Source: DALYJJ01 sp031969915 (lineage in GTDB: Bacteria; Acidobacteriota; Terriglobia; Bryobacterales; Bryobacteraceae). Taken from it: a stretch of DNA of 64,000 bases. Location: positions 1 through 64,000 of the forward strand of contig DALYJJ010000003.1 of assembly GCA_031969915.1 (NCBI GenBank). Reading direction: 5' to 3'. Positions 26,245 to 34,673 of the stretch are shown one piece after another. Made by a program: the position numbers and the translations under genes. The notes under the pieces were generated by a model. It searched no databases. It worked only from the letters and a program-made list of their open reading frames with translations, and was not told the DNA's origin. Every line of letters starts with the position of its first letter. Position 1 is the stretch's first letter.

Positions 26245-26916
26245 TCACTCGCTCTCGGAGCGAATCACGACCGCTGGTCCGAACTCGTTCCGAACGCGCT
26301 TGGCGAGAGCGTTCGCATCGTCCAGGGAGAGGCGCGGTCCGACGACAACGATATATAGAGGACGCGAAGCCTCGCGGACGATCTCCGAGCCGCCGAACCG
26401 CGAGCCGGCTTTCGCCGTCATCTCCTCGGCGCGCGCGCGATCGCGAAAGACTCCGACCTGCACGCGGTAGAAATCGTCGCGCGGAGCGTCCGCCGGCCGG
26501 GCGGTCACCGTGAGACGAACGCGCGCGGTTCCCGGTCCGAGCATCTCGATCTTGCGCGCCGCGGCGCGGGAGAGATCGATGATCCGCTGGTCGACGAACG
26601 GACCGCGATCGTTGATGCGCACGGTGACGTCCTTGCCGTTGGTGAGATTGTCGACGCGCACCCAGGTTCCGAAAGGAAGCGTGCGGTGCGCGGCGGTGAG
26701 TCTCTCCATGTCGTAGATCTCACCGTTCGCGGCGGCGCGTCCGTGATACGGATCGCCGTACCAACTGGCGACACCCTCTTCGACCGTTCCGATGCGCGGC
26801 GCGGAGGAAGGGGCGGAGGGAACGGCGCCGATGACGGGCTTCTTCTTTCGCGCGCACCCGGTGAAGAGTGCGAGCAGCATCGCGAAGAGAGCGAGTGCGG
26901 CGCGCAAGGAAGCCAT
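26245..26916 (-). CDS. rlpA: RlpA-family lipoprotein with SPOR domain
   Basis: A 223-aa lipoprotein: signal peptide with lipobox LFTGC (Cys about residue 21), then the double-psi barrel with GVASWYGDPYHGRAAANGE, RTLPFGTWVRVDNL and VRINDRGPFVDQRIIDLSRA. The last words contain the His/Asp residues of lytic RlpA enzymes. A SPOR peptidoglycan-binding domain follows at about 145-220 (FYRVQVGVFRDRARAEEM). It acts on denuded septal glycan strands at the outer membrane. Upstream on the far side is a 240-bp non-coding stretch. Confidence 0.9.
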   Translation of the reverse strand: MASLRAALALFAMLLALFTGCARKKKPVIGAVPSAPSSAPRIGTVEEGVASWYGDPYHGRAAANGEIYDMERLTAAHRTLPFGTWVRVDNLTNGKDVTVRINDRGPFVDQRIIDLSRAAARKIEMLGPGTARVRLTVTARPADAPRDDFYRVQVGVFRDRARAEEMTAKAGSRFGGSEIVREASRPLYIVVVGPRLSLDDANALAKRVRNEFGPAVVIRSESE

Positions 26917-27003
26917 ACCGCCCCACGATAACCGGAGAGACGTGGAGGCGACAAGATCGCCCTAAAACATTTTTTGTGTTTTTCGTTTTGGAGCGTTGCG
27001 GGC

Positions 27004-27023
27004 CTCGCGAAGCGCTTCGCGAG
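27004..27023. repeat. Perfect 20-bp palindrome
   Basis: CTCGCGAAGCGCTTCGCGAG is its own reverse complement. It sits in the 261-bp gap between rlpA and the small lysine-rich gene, about 70 nt upstream of that gene's -35 box. It could be an operator or an mRNA hairpin. GCGAAG words recur around it, so composition may contribute. Confidence 0.6.
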
Positions 27024-27090
27024 CGCAGCGCGCGACGCGGTGAAGGCATGCGCGCGAGAGCACGCGAAGGTCCGCTCGCGCATTTTTTTC

Positions 27091-27119
27091 TTGACTTTCG
27101 ATGCGAAGGATTCTATATA
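27091..27119 (+). promoter_or_regulatory. Sigma-70-type promoter
   Basis: TTGACT at 27091-27096, a 17-nt spacer, then TATATA at 27114-27119. Spacing is ideal and both boxes are one or two bases from consensus. The stretch is AT-rich within a GC-rich genome. The expected transcript starts near 27126, giving a leader of about 50 nt to the lysine-rich gene. Confidence 0.75.
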
Positions 27120-27177
27120 TGAATCACACTGCGTTCCATTCCGGGACGCGCAAATTGATGTTAGGGAGAATCACTCG

Positions 27178-27249
27178 ATGAAGAACGCAACGAAGAAAGC
27201 CGCGAAGAAGGCGGCGACCAAGAAGGCCGCTCCGAAGAAGAAGAAGTAA
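27178..27249 (+). CDS. Tiny Lys/Ala-rich histone-H1-like protein
   Basis: A 23-aa protein, MKNATKKAAKKAATKKAAP followed by four lysines. An AGGGAGA ribosome site lies 8 nt upstream, a strong promoter 60 nt upstream and a factor-independent terminator 30 nt downstream, so it is a complete stand-alone transcription unit. The KKAAxKKAA pattern is that of H1-like bacterial DNA-binding tails (Hc1/AlgP type), here without any other domain. It likely binds nucleic acid. It could also be a leader peptide or small RNA rich in AAG codons. Confidence 0.65.
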   Translation: MKNATKKAAKKAATKKAAPKKKK

Positions 27250-27278
27250 CAGCGGACCGCGGCAGGTCCTAACCGAAG

Positions 27279-27305
27279 ACGGCCCCGAGCAATCGGGGCC
27301 GTTTT
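27279..27305 (+). terminator. Rho-independent terminator
   Basis: ACGGCCCCGA, loop GCAA, TCGGGGCCGT: a perfect 10-bp stem with a tetraloop, then TTTTC. It terminates the lysine-rich small gene. Read on the minus strand it lies at the end of the MidA gene, whose stop codon is at 27305-27307. Confidence 0.85.
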
Positions 27306-28255
27306 CATTTGGTGGGTGCTTTCTCGAGCAGCAGCGTCCGGAACGTCTCTCCCAATCCGAACAACAGCGTCTTCAACTGCAGCTTTCCTTTCGCTTCGTC
27401 TTCCCGCAACACCGCCGCAAAGTTGTCGCGCTCACCCGCGCGGAGTAGCGTTTGAGCCAATGTTTCCAGGGGTGCGGCGCGTAGTCCCTGCGCCGCGGCG
27501 TGATCCGCGAGTGCGCTGAAGTTGACGTGAGCGGTGATGTCGCGCGCGCCGGGGCCGGCCAGCACGTCGTCGAGCGCGCGGTGCCCGGCGTAGGACATCA
27601 GGGTTCCTTGCGGAAAGCGAACGGTCTCTCGCGCGGTATAGCCATAGTCGACAATCAGCGCGAAGCCGCGGTGAAGGGAGCGCGCGATGCGCTCGATCCA
27701 CATCCGCGCATCCAGGTTCACCTCGGCGATCTCCGCGCCGTCGTGATAGCGCGATGCCAGCTCCGCCGCTTCGTCCCGCACCACTTCGCCGTCCATCCAC
27801 GCGAAGCGATCGTCCTGCAGAGTCACACGGCGCTCATGCCAGACGCCGCCGCGCCGCGAGAGCACGCGAACCGGCAACGCGTCGAAGAACTCGTTGGCAA
27901 ACACCACACCCGTGAAGCGCTCGGGCATCGCATCGCGTCCCCACTCCACCGGTGTGTAATCGAACTCGCGCAGGAACGCGCCTATCTCTGCGCGCCCCGC
28001 TCCCAGTTCCACCACGCGGAACCCATGCGGCGCGCCGGCGCGCTCCCGCATCGCACGGACTTCGCTCGCGATCAGCAAGCCGAACGCGGGTTGAATCTGT
28101 TCCGCCGTGTAGAAGTCGCCCGAGCGCCCGAAGACATCGCGGGTGCGGTAATATCCGCCGTCCGGATGATAGAGCGCGGCGCGCATGAACTCGTCGAATC
28201 GGATCGGGCCGCGCCGCTCGATGTCCGCGCGAAGCCACTCGGCAACCGTCGTCAC
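27305..28255 (-). CDS. MidA/NDUFAF7-family SAM-dependent methyltransferase
   Basis: About 316 aa. Family words: GPIRFDEFMRAALYHPDGGYY, GRSGDFYTAEQIQPAFG, then the SAM motif VVELGAGRAEIGAF, ANEFFDALPV and IVDYGYT. In mitochondria MidA/NDUFAF7 methylates an arginine of a complex I subunit; bacterial roles are less clear. The GTG at 28255 (VTTVAEWLRADIE) was preferred; an ATG at 28279 would overlap the start of the divergent gene. The C-terminal 60 residues are a family-typical extension. Confidence 0.85.
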   Translation of the reverse strand: MTTVAEWLRADIERRGPIRFDEFMRAALYHPDGGYYRTRDVFGRSGDFYTAEQIQPAFGLLIASEVRAMRERAGAPHGFRVVELGAGRAEIGAFLREFDYTPVEWGRDAMPERFTGVVFANEFFDALPVRVLSRRGGVWHERRVTLQDDRFAWMDGEVVRDEAAELASRYHDGAEIAEVNLDARMWIERIARSLHRGFALIVDYGYTARETVRFPQGTLMSYAGHRALDDVLAGPGARDITAHVNFSALADHAAAQGLRAAPLETLAQTLLRAGERDNFAAVLREDEAKGKLQLKTLLFGLGETFRTLLLEKAPTK

Positions 28256-28277
28256 GAGTGGTATTCTGGCACACGTC

Positions 28278-28865
28278 ATGGCGCTGCCCCCCACCCTCCG
28301 CGTGAAGTTGAGTTCCGAGGCGGCGGGCGCGATCGCGATCACTCCCGTGGTGAGCCAGGATCTCGCACTGAGCGAGCTGCTTCAGGTGCTGCTCGCGGCC
28401 GCCGGGTACGACGTGGCGCGCGTGCGCGATCTGTTGGAGCGCGGTAGCGTGGTCAACGGCGCGACACGGTACCGGTGGCAGGGATTCCAAGCCGAAGAGA
28501 GCGACCTTGCGGCCGCGCTTGCGCAGTTCCCCCGCTCCGATCCGTCTCTACTCTTCAACGCCGCGAAGTGTACGCGCGCGGTGCTGCGCGGGCGGGCCGC
28601 GCGTGTCGAACTCACCGCTCAGACCGCGGGCCGCCGCCGCATCCTCCGCAGGCGCTCCTACTGGGACGCGCTGCTCGCCGAGTGCGCCGCGCCCGAGTAC
28701 CGCGAGTATTCCTATCGCGAGCGCGCCGACCTTTTCGTTGCGTCACTGGACGCCGGACGCGCGGCCCGCCTGCGCGAAGCCGCGAAGCTGCTGGCGTATT
28801 CCGCGCTCGAACAGCAGATTCGCTGCGGCGCCTTCGACCATGTGGAGCTTTGGGCGCGACGTTGA
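28278..28865 (+). CDS. Hypothetical protein
   Basis: A 195-aa Arg/Ala-rich protein not recognised. It begins MALPPTLRVKLSSEAAGAI. The middle holds an S4-like word, DVARVRDLLERGSVVNGATRYRWQGF, which resembles short RNA-binding motifs, but no firm domain is seen. It starts 23 bp from the divergent MidA start, so the two share a promoter region. It is followed 16 nt later by the NCS1 permease gene. Confidence 0.65.
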   Translation: MALPPTLRVKLSSEAAGAIAITPVVSQDLALSELLQVLLAAAGYDVARVRDLLERGSVVNGATRYRWQGFQAEESDLAAALAQFPRSDPSLLFNAAKCTRAVLRGRAARVELTAQTAGRRRILRRRSYWDALLAECAAPEYREYSYRERADLFVASLDAGRAARLREAAKLLAYSALEQQIRCGAFDHVELWARR

Positions 28866-28881
28866 TATACTGCACGGCGCC

Positions 28882-30213
28882 ATGCTTCCCGATTACATCG
28901 CCAAAGCCACGCCGAACCCCGCCTCCAATCGCGCCCCGTGGTACGCGAACACCGCGCCCAGCTACGCGGGCGTCTTCCTCTGGATCGCGTTCTACCAATC
29001 GATGGCCGCGGGCACGCTCGATCGCGGCGGCATTGGCGTGTGTATCGCCGCGCTCGTCGTGGCCGGGCTGTTGAGCTACGGCCTCTACTACCTGGTGCCC
29101 GCGCTGCTCGGGATGAAGACCGGCTACCCGCTCTACGTCGTCGGCTCGTCCACCTTCGGCGCCACGGGCGGCTACCTGATGCCCGGTCTGCTGATGGGCC
29201 TGCTGCAAGTCGGTTGGTTCGCGGTGGGTACGTTCTTCTCCACGCGCTTCATCCTGAACGGCCTGGGCATGGACGCAACTCCCGGTTCGCCGGCCTTCAT
29301 CGCCGTCGCCGTGGTGTGGGGCTACGTGATGGCGTACATCGGCGTGAAGGGCATCGGCTACGTCGCGCGCGTGTCGCTGTTCCTCAACCTGATCCCGTTC
29401 CTGATGCTGCTGATCGTCTTTTTCCAAACCCAGGGCGGCATCGCGAAATACGAGGCGCCCAACCCCGCGCCCTTCGCCGCCTTCACCATGCTCATCCAAA
29501 TCGTGATCGGCTTCTTCGCCACCGCGGGCGCGGCGGGCGCCGACTTCGGCATGAACGCCCGCGACGCGCGCGACGTGCGGTACGGCGGCCTGGTGGGCAT
29601 CGCCCTCGCCATTCTCTACGCGGGCGGACTGCCGTTGCTCTCCGTGGCCGGCGCCAAGGGGCTGAACCCCGCGCTGCCCAGCCTGAACTACGACGCAGTG
29701 ATCGGTTCGCTCGGCGGCGTTCTCACCTCCGGCATGCTCTTCCTCTTCGCGATCGCCTCCATTACGCCCGCCTGCTTCTGCGCCTTCATCGCGGGCAACA
29801 GCTTCTCCACCATGATTCCCGGCGTCTCGCGCATGGCCTCCACCATGGCCGGCGTCACGGTGGCCATCCTGCTGGCCGTGACCGGAGCGGCCGAGAATCT
29901 GGTCAGCTTCTTCACCATCGTGGGCGCATCGTTCGGCCCCATCTGCGGAGCGATGGCCGCCGATTACTGGCTCAGCGGAGGGCGCTGGTCAGGCCCGCGG
30001 GAAGGCATCAATTTCGCCGGCTATGGCGCGTGGGCGGTGGGCTTCCTGGTGGGAATCCTGCCGTTTCTGCCCGTCTCAGACACGCTGAAGATGTACGCGC
30101 AACCCGCGGTGGTCTACAGCTTTGTCGCGGGCCTGGTGGTGTACGCGATCCTCGCCAAGGCGGGCCTGGAACCGAAGCCGGTGCCGATGGCGGCGAAGAG
30201 CGCCGCTTCCTAG
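28882..30213 (+). CDS. NCS1-family cytosine/purine permease
   Basis: A 443-aa polytopic protein with about 12 transmembrane helices. Family words: RAPWYANTAPSYAGVFLWIAF near the N-terminus, ATGGYLMPGLLMGLLQVGWF, GFFATAGAAGADFGMNARDARD and GASFGPICGAMAADYWL. CodB-like members import cytosine, other pyrimidines or purines with a cation. No catabolic partner is adjacent. The ATG at 28882 lies 16 nt after the preceding stop. Confidence 0.85.
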   Translation: MLPDYIAKATPNPASNRAPWYANTAPSYAGVFLWIAFYQSMAAGTLDRGGIGVCIAALVVAGLLSYGLYYLVPALLGMKTGYPLYVVGSSTFGATGGYLMPGLLMGLLQVGWFAVGTFFSTRFILNGLGMDATPGSPAFIAVAVVWGYVMAYIGVKGIGYVARVSLFLNLIPFLMLLIVFFQTQGGIAKYEAPNPAPFAAFTMLIQIVIGFFATAGAAGADFGMNARDARDVRYGGLVGIALAILYAGGLPLLSVAGAKGLNPALPSLNYDAVIGSLGGVLTSGMLFLFAIASITPACFCAFIAGNSFSTMIPGVSRMASTMAGVTVAILLAVTGAAENLVSFFTIVGASFGPICGAMAADYWLSGGRWSGPREGINFAGYGAWAVGFLVGILPFLPVSDTLKMYAQPAVVYSFVAGLVVYAILAKAGLEPKPVPMAAKSAAS

Positions 30214-31520
30214 CGCGGCTTTTCCGGCGCTTTCAGCTTCACCACGATCGGCGTTCCCTCGAAGCCGAAGCGCTCCCGAATGCGGTTGATGAGGTAGCGC
30301 TGGGTGGAGAAGTGCAGATCGCGCTTGCGGTCGGTGAACAGGATGAACGTCGGGGGCCGCACCGAGGCCTGCGTGATGTACTTCAGCTTGAAGTCGCGCT
30401 CAAACTCGAGCGTGTCGACGAAACGGTTCAACTCGCCCGTCGCCACCCGCTGCGACGCCGCCTCGAAAACGCCCTTGATGCGCGGGAATAGCTGCTCGAC
30501 GCCGGAGCCCGTTTTGGCGGACAGAAACAGCGCCGGCGCGTAGTCGAGGAACTTCAACTCGTCGCGCACGGCCTGCAGAAACACCTTCCGGCGCTTCTCC
30601 CTGGTCGCGTCCCACTTGTTCACCACCACGATCACCGCGCGCCCTTCTTCATGGGCGTAGCCGGCGATGGTCGCATCCAATCCCACCAGCCCTTCGCTGG
30701 CGTCCAGCACCAGGATCACCACGTTGGCCAGCCGGATGTGCCGCCGCGCCATCACCACGCTCAACTTCTCGGCCATCAGCTTGGTCTTGCCCTTGCGACG
30801 GATGCCCGCCGTGTCGACAAAAACGTAGTCCACGCCATCGCGGGCCACCGTCTCATCCACGGCATCGCGAGTGGTGCCCGCGATGGGCGACACGATCGCG
30901 CGCTCCTCACCCACCAGCGCGTTCAACAACGTCGACTTGCCCACGTTCGGGCGCCCGATGATCGCCACCTTGATGTGCGGCGGCTTCGCCTCTTCTTCTT
31001 CGCCCGCGCGCTTCTCGAAGCCCGCGGTCACGTGATCCAACAGTTCCTCGAGCCCGATGCGATGCTCGGCGCTCACCGGGAAGAGGTGCTGGATTCCCAG
31101 CGACCAGAATTCGTGCGCCAGCGATTCTCGCGCCACCGAATCGATCTTGTTCACCGCAAGCGACAGCGGCTTGCCCAGGCGCTGCAGGTGTTGCACCAGG
31201 TCGCGGTCGGCGGCGGTGATTTCAGTGCGCCCGTCGATCAGGAACACGATCTGGTCCGCCTGATCGAGGGCGACGCGCGCCTGCCGGAAGATCTCGCTGG
31301 GAATCAGGTCGTCTTCGTTCGGGACGATGCCGCCGGTGTCGATCAACTCGAATCGCCGGCCATGATGCTCCGCGACGCCGCGGATGCGGTCGCGGGTGAT
31401 CCCAGGTTCATCGCCGACGATCGCGCGCCGCTGTCCGAGGATCGTGTTGAAGAGGGTTGATTTTCCGACGTTGGGCCGGCCCACAATGACTACACTGGGC
31501 AAGCTCCCGGGTTGGACCAT
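30210..31520 (-). CDS. der: GTPase Der (EngA), ribosome assembly
   Basis: A 436-aa double GTPase essential for 50S maturation. G domain 1: GRPNVGKSTLFN, DTGG, NKID. G domain 2: GRPNVGKSTLLN, DTAG, NKWD. A KH-like C-terminal domain follows (FDTLEFERDFKLKYITQASVRPPTFILF region). Length fits the family. It converges with the permease gene with a 4-nt overlap. Confidence 0.97.
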   Translation of the reverse strand: MVQPGSLPSVVIVGRPNVGKSTLFNTILGQRRAIVGDEPGITRDRIRGVAEHHGRRFELIDTGGIVPNEDDLIPSEIFRQARVALDQADQIVFLIDGRTEITAADRDLVQHLQRLGKPLSLAVNKIDSVARESLAHEFWSLGIQHLFPVSAEHRIGLEELLDHVTAGFEKRAGEEEEAKPPHIKVAIIGRPNVGKSTLLNALVGEERAIVSPIAGTTRDAVDETVARDGVDYVFVDTAGIRRKGKTKLMAEKLSVVMARRHIRLANVVILVLDASEGLVGLDATIAGYAHEEGRAVIVVVNKWDATREKRRKVFLQAVRDELKFLDYAPALFLSAKTGSGVEQLFPRIKGVFEAASQRVATGELNRFVDTLEFERDFKLKYITQASVRPPTFILFTDRKRDLHFSTQRYLINRIRERFGFEGTPIVVKLKAPEKPR

Positions 31521-31545
31521 TTCGCGTCCATGATAGCATCGGGGG

Positions 31546-33186
31546 TTGCGCTCCCCCCTGTTTTCGCGCTGGTTCTGGCCAGTTTCCGCGCTTCTGCTGG
31601 CGGTTCAGTTCGTCCAGATGTACACCGCCGCGCGCGATGAGAGCCAGACCTTCGACGAGGCCGTCCACCTCACCGCCGGCTACCGCTACTGGAAGACCGG
31701 GGCCTTTGAGATGAACCGCGAGCACCCGCCGCTGCAGAAGCTCCTCAGCGCGGCCGCGCTGCTCCCGCTGGGATTGCAGCTCCCCACCGATCCGAAGATC
31801 CAGGACAACCAGTGGGAGTACGCCAAAACATTTCTGTACCGGAACGTGGTCCCCGCCGATGTCATCCTGCTGCGGGGCCGCGTGGTCACCATCGCGCTCA
31901 CGGTTGTTTTGGGGGCGGCCCTCGCGTGGTGGACCAAGCGGCGGTTTGGGCCGGGACCGGGACTACTGGCCGCATTCCTCTTCACGCTTGACGCGAACTT
32001 CCTCGCCCACGGCCGCCTGGTGACCACGGACCTGGCCGCGGCGCTGTTCTTCTTTCTCACCGCCGCGTGCTGGATCGAAGCGCTCATGGCCCGGCGCGCC
32101 TTCTGGTGGTGGACCGCGGCCGCCGGCGCGGCGCTCGGCCTGGCGCTCGCGTCCAAGTACTCCGCCATCATTCTGCTCGGCGCGCTGCCCGCGCTGACGG
32201 TCATCCGTTGGCCCGGTTGGCGGCGCGCGGCGGCTGGCCTTGCGCTCGTCTTCCTGCTTTCGATCCCTGTGGTCGCTGCGGTCTACTGGCCCGAGACCGT
32301 CCGGTGGACGCTCGCCCAGGACCACCCGCGGCTGCGCGAGTACACCGACAAGTCCACCCTCATCGGCTACCTCCTGCGCGGCGCGGACCGCCATCTCCGA
32401 CTGCCGCCCCACAACTGGTTCCTGGGGCTGCACGACGTCGCGCAGCACGACAAAGAAGGCCACAACGCGTACCTGCTCGGCGAGCAATCGGACAAGGGAT
32501 GGTGGTACTACTTCCCCGTGGCTTTCGGCGTGAAGACACCCGCCGCACTGCTGTTGCTTACCGTCGCCGCGCTGGCGCTCGGCTGGCGTGCCGGCCGGCA
32601 CGAGTGGCTTTCGCTGCTCGTCCCCGTGGCGCTCTACTTCGCGGTTTCGATGTCGAGCCGGATCAATATCGGCCTGCGCCACCTGCTCCCGGTCTTTCCG
32701 TTCCTGATGGTTCTGGGCGCCGCGGCGGCCATGCGCGCGGTCCAAGGCCGCTGGCGGATTGCTTTGCTCACCGCCGCCGTGGCCCTGCATCTGTTCGAAG
32801 CCGTTCGCATCGCGCCGTACCATCTGGCGTTCTTCAACGTTTTCGCCGGTGGTCCGGCGGCCGGGCCGAAGTACCTGGTCGATTCGAATCTCGATTGGGG
32901 CCAGGACCTCAAGCGCCTCAAAGCCCGAATCGATCAAGAAAAGTGGAACGCGGTGTGCGTCGAGTACTTCGGTTACGCCGAACCGAAGGACTACGGCATC
33001 AAGGCCGAGTACCTTCCCAAGAGCTGGAACAGGGGTGAGATGGAATGGATGAACTGCGTCGGCGCGATCAGCGCCACGCTCCTTCAGGACATGTACATTC
33101 AGAAGGGCAGCTTTGAATGGCTGCGCCGGCGCCGGCCCCTGGGCCACGTCGGTTATTCCATCTACTTGTACGACTTGCGAAAATAG
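31546..33186 (+). CDS. GT39-like membrane glycosyltransferase
   Basis: A 546-aa protein with about 11 transmembrane helices. The first loop has ARDESQTFDEAVHLTAGYRYW and the EHPPLQKLL motif, typical of lipid-linked sugar transferases of the ArnT/PMT type. A C-terminal segment has VDSNLDWGQDLKRLK, seen in related exported-glycan enzymes. The start is TTG 31546, after GGGGG; no better in-frame codon is nearby. It is the first gene of a rightward run that continues 9 nt later with psd. Confidence 0.82.
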   Translation: MRSPLFSRWFWPVSALLLAVQFVQMYTAARDESQTFDEAVHLTAGYRYWKTGAFEMNREHPPLQKLLSAAALLPLGLQLPTDPKIQDNQWEYAKTFLYRNVVPADVILLRGRVVTIALTVVLGAALAWWTKRRFGPGPGLLAAFLFTLDANFLAHGRLVTTDLAAALFFFLTAACWIEALMARRAFWWWTAAAGAALGLALASKYSAIILLGALPALTVIRWPGWRRAAAGLALVFLLSIPVVAAVYWPETVRWTLAQDHPRLREYTDKSTLIGYLLRGADRHLRLPPHNWFLGLHDVAQHDKEGHNAYLLGEQSDKGWWYYFPVAFGVKTPAALLLLTVAALALGWRAGRHEWLSLLVPVALYFAVSMSSRINIGLRHLLPVFPFLMVLGAAAAMRAVQGRWRIALLTAAVALHLFEAVRIAPYHLAFFNVFAGGPAAGPKYLVDSNLDWGQDLKRLKARIDQEKWNAVCVEYFGYAEPKDYGIKAEYLPKSWNRGEMEWMNCVGAISATLLQDMYIQKGSFEWLRRRRPLGHVGYSIYLYDLRK

Positions 33187-33195
33187 AAAACGCAG

Positions 33196-33801
33196 ATGGT
33201 CATCACGGGCGTCTACTATGCACTGGGCCTGATCGCCGGCGGCCTGGTTGCCGGATACTTCACCAACCCCTGGCTGGGAGCGCCGTTCTACTTGCTGGCC
33301 GCCTTCTGCCTCTACTTTTTCCGCGATCCGAGTCGCGAGATCCCGCACGGCTCCTACGCCGTTTCGCCCGCGGACGGGAAGGTGGTCCAGGTGAAGCCCG
33401 AGCCCGGCCCCCTCACCCGCGTGAGCATCTTCCTGAACGTTTTCGACGTGCATGTGAACCGGGCGCCGATCGCGGGCAAGATCACCAACGTGGTGTACAA
33501 GCGCGGCCAATTCCTGGTGGCGAGCAAGGAACTCGCCTCCACGGAGAACGAACAGAACACCATCACCGTGGAATCGCAGGACGGCGTGGAGGTGGTGTTC
33601 TCACAGATCGCCGGCCTGATCGCGCGCCGCATCGTGTGCTGGAAGAAGCCCGGCGATTACGTGACCGCGGGCGAGCGCATCGGCCTGATCCGGTTCGGCT
33701 CGCGCGTCGACCTGCTGTTAGGACCGCAGTGGGATGTCAAGGTACGCCCGGGCCAGAGAGTGAGCGCAGGATCGTCCATCCTCGCCGAACGGACCCATTG
33801 A
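33196..33801 (+). CDS. psd: Phosphatidylserine decarboxylase (short form)
   Basis: A 201-aa proenzyme that makes phosphatidylethanolamine. Two N-terminal membrane helices are followed by FFRDPSREIP, VSPADGKVV and FLNVFDVHVNRAPIAG. The self-cleavage site is FGS at about 167-169, where the Ser becomes the pyruvoyl group. This is the short archaeal/acidobacterial-type Psd, smaller than the E. coli enzyme. The stop overlaps the pssA ATG (ATGA), the direct pathway partner. Confidence 0.94.
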   Translation: MVITGVYYALGLIAGGLVAGYFTNPWLGAPFYLLAAFCLYFFRDPSREIPHGSYAVSPADGKVVQVKPEPGPLTRVSIFLNVFDVHVNRAPIAGKITNVVYKRGQFLVASKELASTENEQNTITVESQDGVEVVFSQIAGLIARRIVCWKKPGDYVTAGERIGLIRFGSRVDLLLGPQWDVKVRPGQRVSAGSSILAERTH

Positions 33802-34673
33802 TGCTGACGAAGCACCTCTATCACCCCGACCACCGCCCCCGTAAAGCGGCCTACGCCCTGCCGACGCTCTTCACCGCGGGCAACCTGTTCCTGGGCTTCG
33901 CGGCGATCATCAAGGCGTTTCAGGGAGGGATGGCCGCGTCTTCGGGTGCCCTGGCTTCGAACCGGCACCTGGAGTTGGCCGCGATCATGATCGGCATCGC
34001 CATTCTCCTCGACGGCCTCGACGGCCGCATCGCCCGCCTCACCAACACGGTGAGCGATTTCGGCCGCGAACTCGACTCGCTCGCCGATGTGATCACCTTC
34101 GGCATCGCCCCGGCGGTGCTCGCCTTCATCTGGGGCGTGCAGTTCGTCGAGACCGCGGACAACCCCGTGATTCGCGAACAACTCCATCGGGCCGGCTACT
34201 TCGTCGCGTTCCTCTTTCTGCTGTGCGGCGCCTCGCGCCTGGCGCGCTTCAACATCACTACGAACCCCGTCCCCAAGAATCCGGGCCGGCCGGACCGCAA
34301 GTATTTCGTCGGCCTGCCGATACCCGCCGCCGCCGGCTTCGTCGCCGCCGTGGTGTACGCGGCCGATTCGATTCCCGTGCAGTTCTGGGTCTTCACGGTG
34401 ATCTGGCTGTTTTCGCTCGGACTGGTTTCGTTTCTCATGGTCAGCACGTGGCGCTACCGCAGCTTCAAGGACTTGAACCTGCTGCGGCCGCGCTCGCCGC
34501 TGATGGTGGTGCTCTTTGGCGCGCTGATCTACGCGATCCTCAACTACAGCCAGCCGGTCCTGCTCGCCATGGCCGGAACGTATGTCTCGAGCGGAGTGAT
34601 CGTCCGCGCCGCGGGGATCATTCGGAGGCGTTTTTCCCCACGCCGCGAACTTCCGGAGACGCAGGTCGGGTGA
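33801..34673 (+). CDS. pssA: CDP-diacylglycerol-serine O-phosphatidyltransferase
   Basis: A 290-aa membrane enzyme that makes phosphatidylserine, the substrate of the preceding Psd. The CDP-alcohol phosphatidyltransferase motif is complete: DGLDGRIAR, 8 residues, GRELDSLAD. About seven transmembrane helices are seen. It overlaps both neighbours at single ATGA junctions. Confidence 0.94.
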   Translation: MLTKHLYHPDHRPRKAAYALPTLFTAGNLFLGFAAIIKAFQGGMAASSGALASNRHLELAAIMIGIAILLDGLDGRIARLTNTVSDFGRELDSLADVITFGIAPAVLAFIWGVQFVETADNPVIREQLHRAGYFVAFLFLLCGASRLARFNITTNPVPKNPGRPDRKYFVGLPIPAAAGFVAAVVYAADSIPVQFWVFTVIWLFSLGLVSFLMVSTWRYRSFKDLNLLRPRSPLMVVLFGALIYAILNYSQPVLLAMAGTYVSSGVIVRAAGIIRRRFSPRRELPETQVG

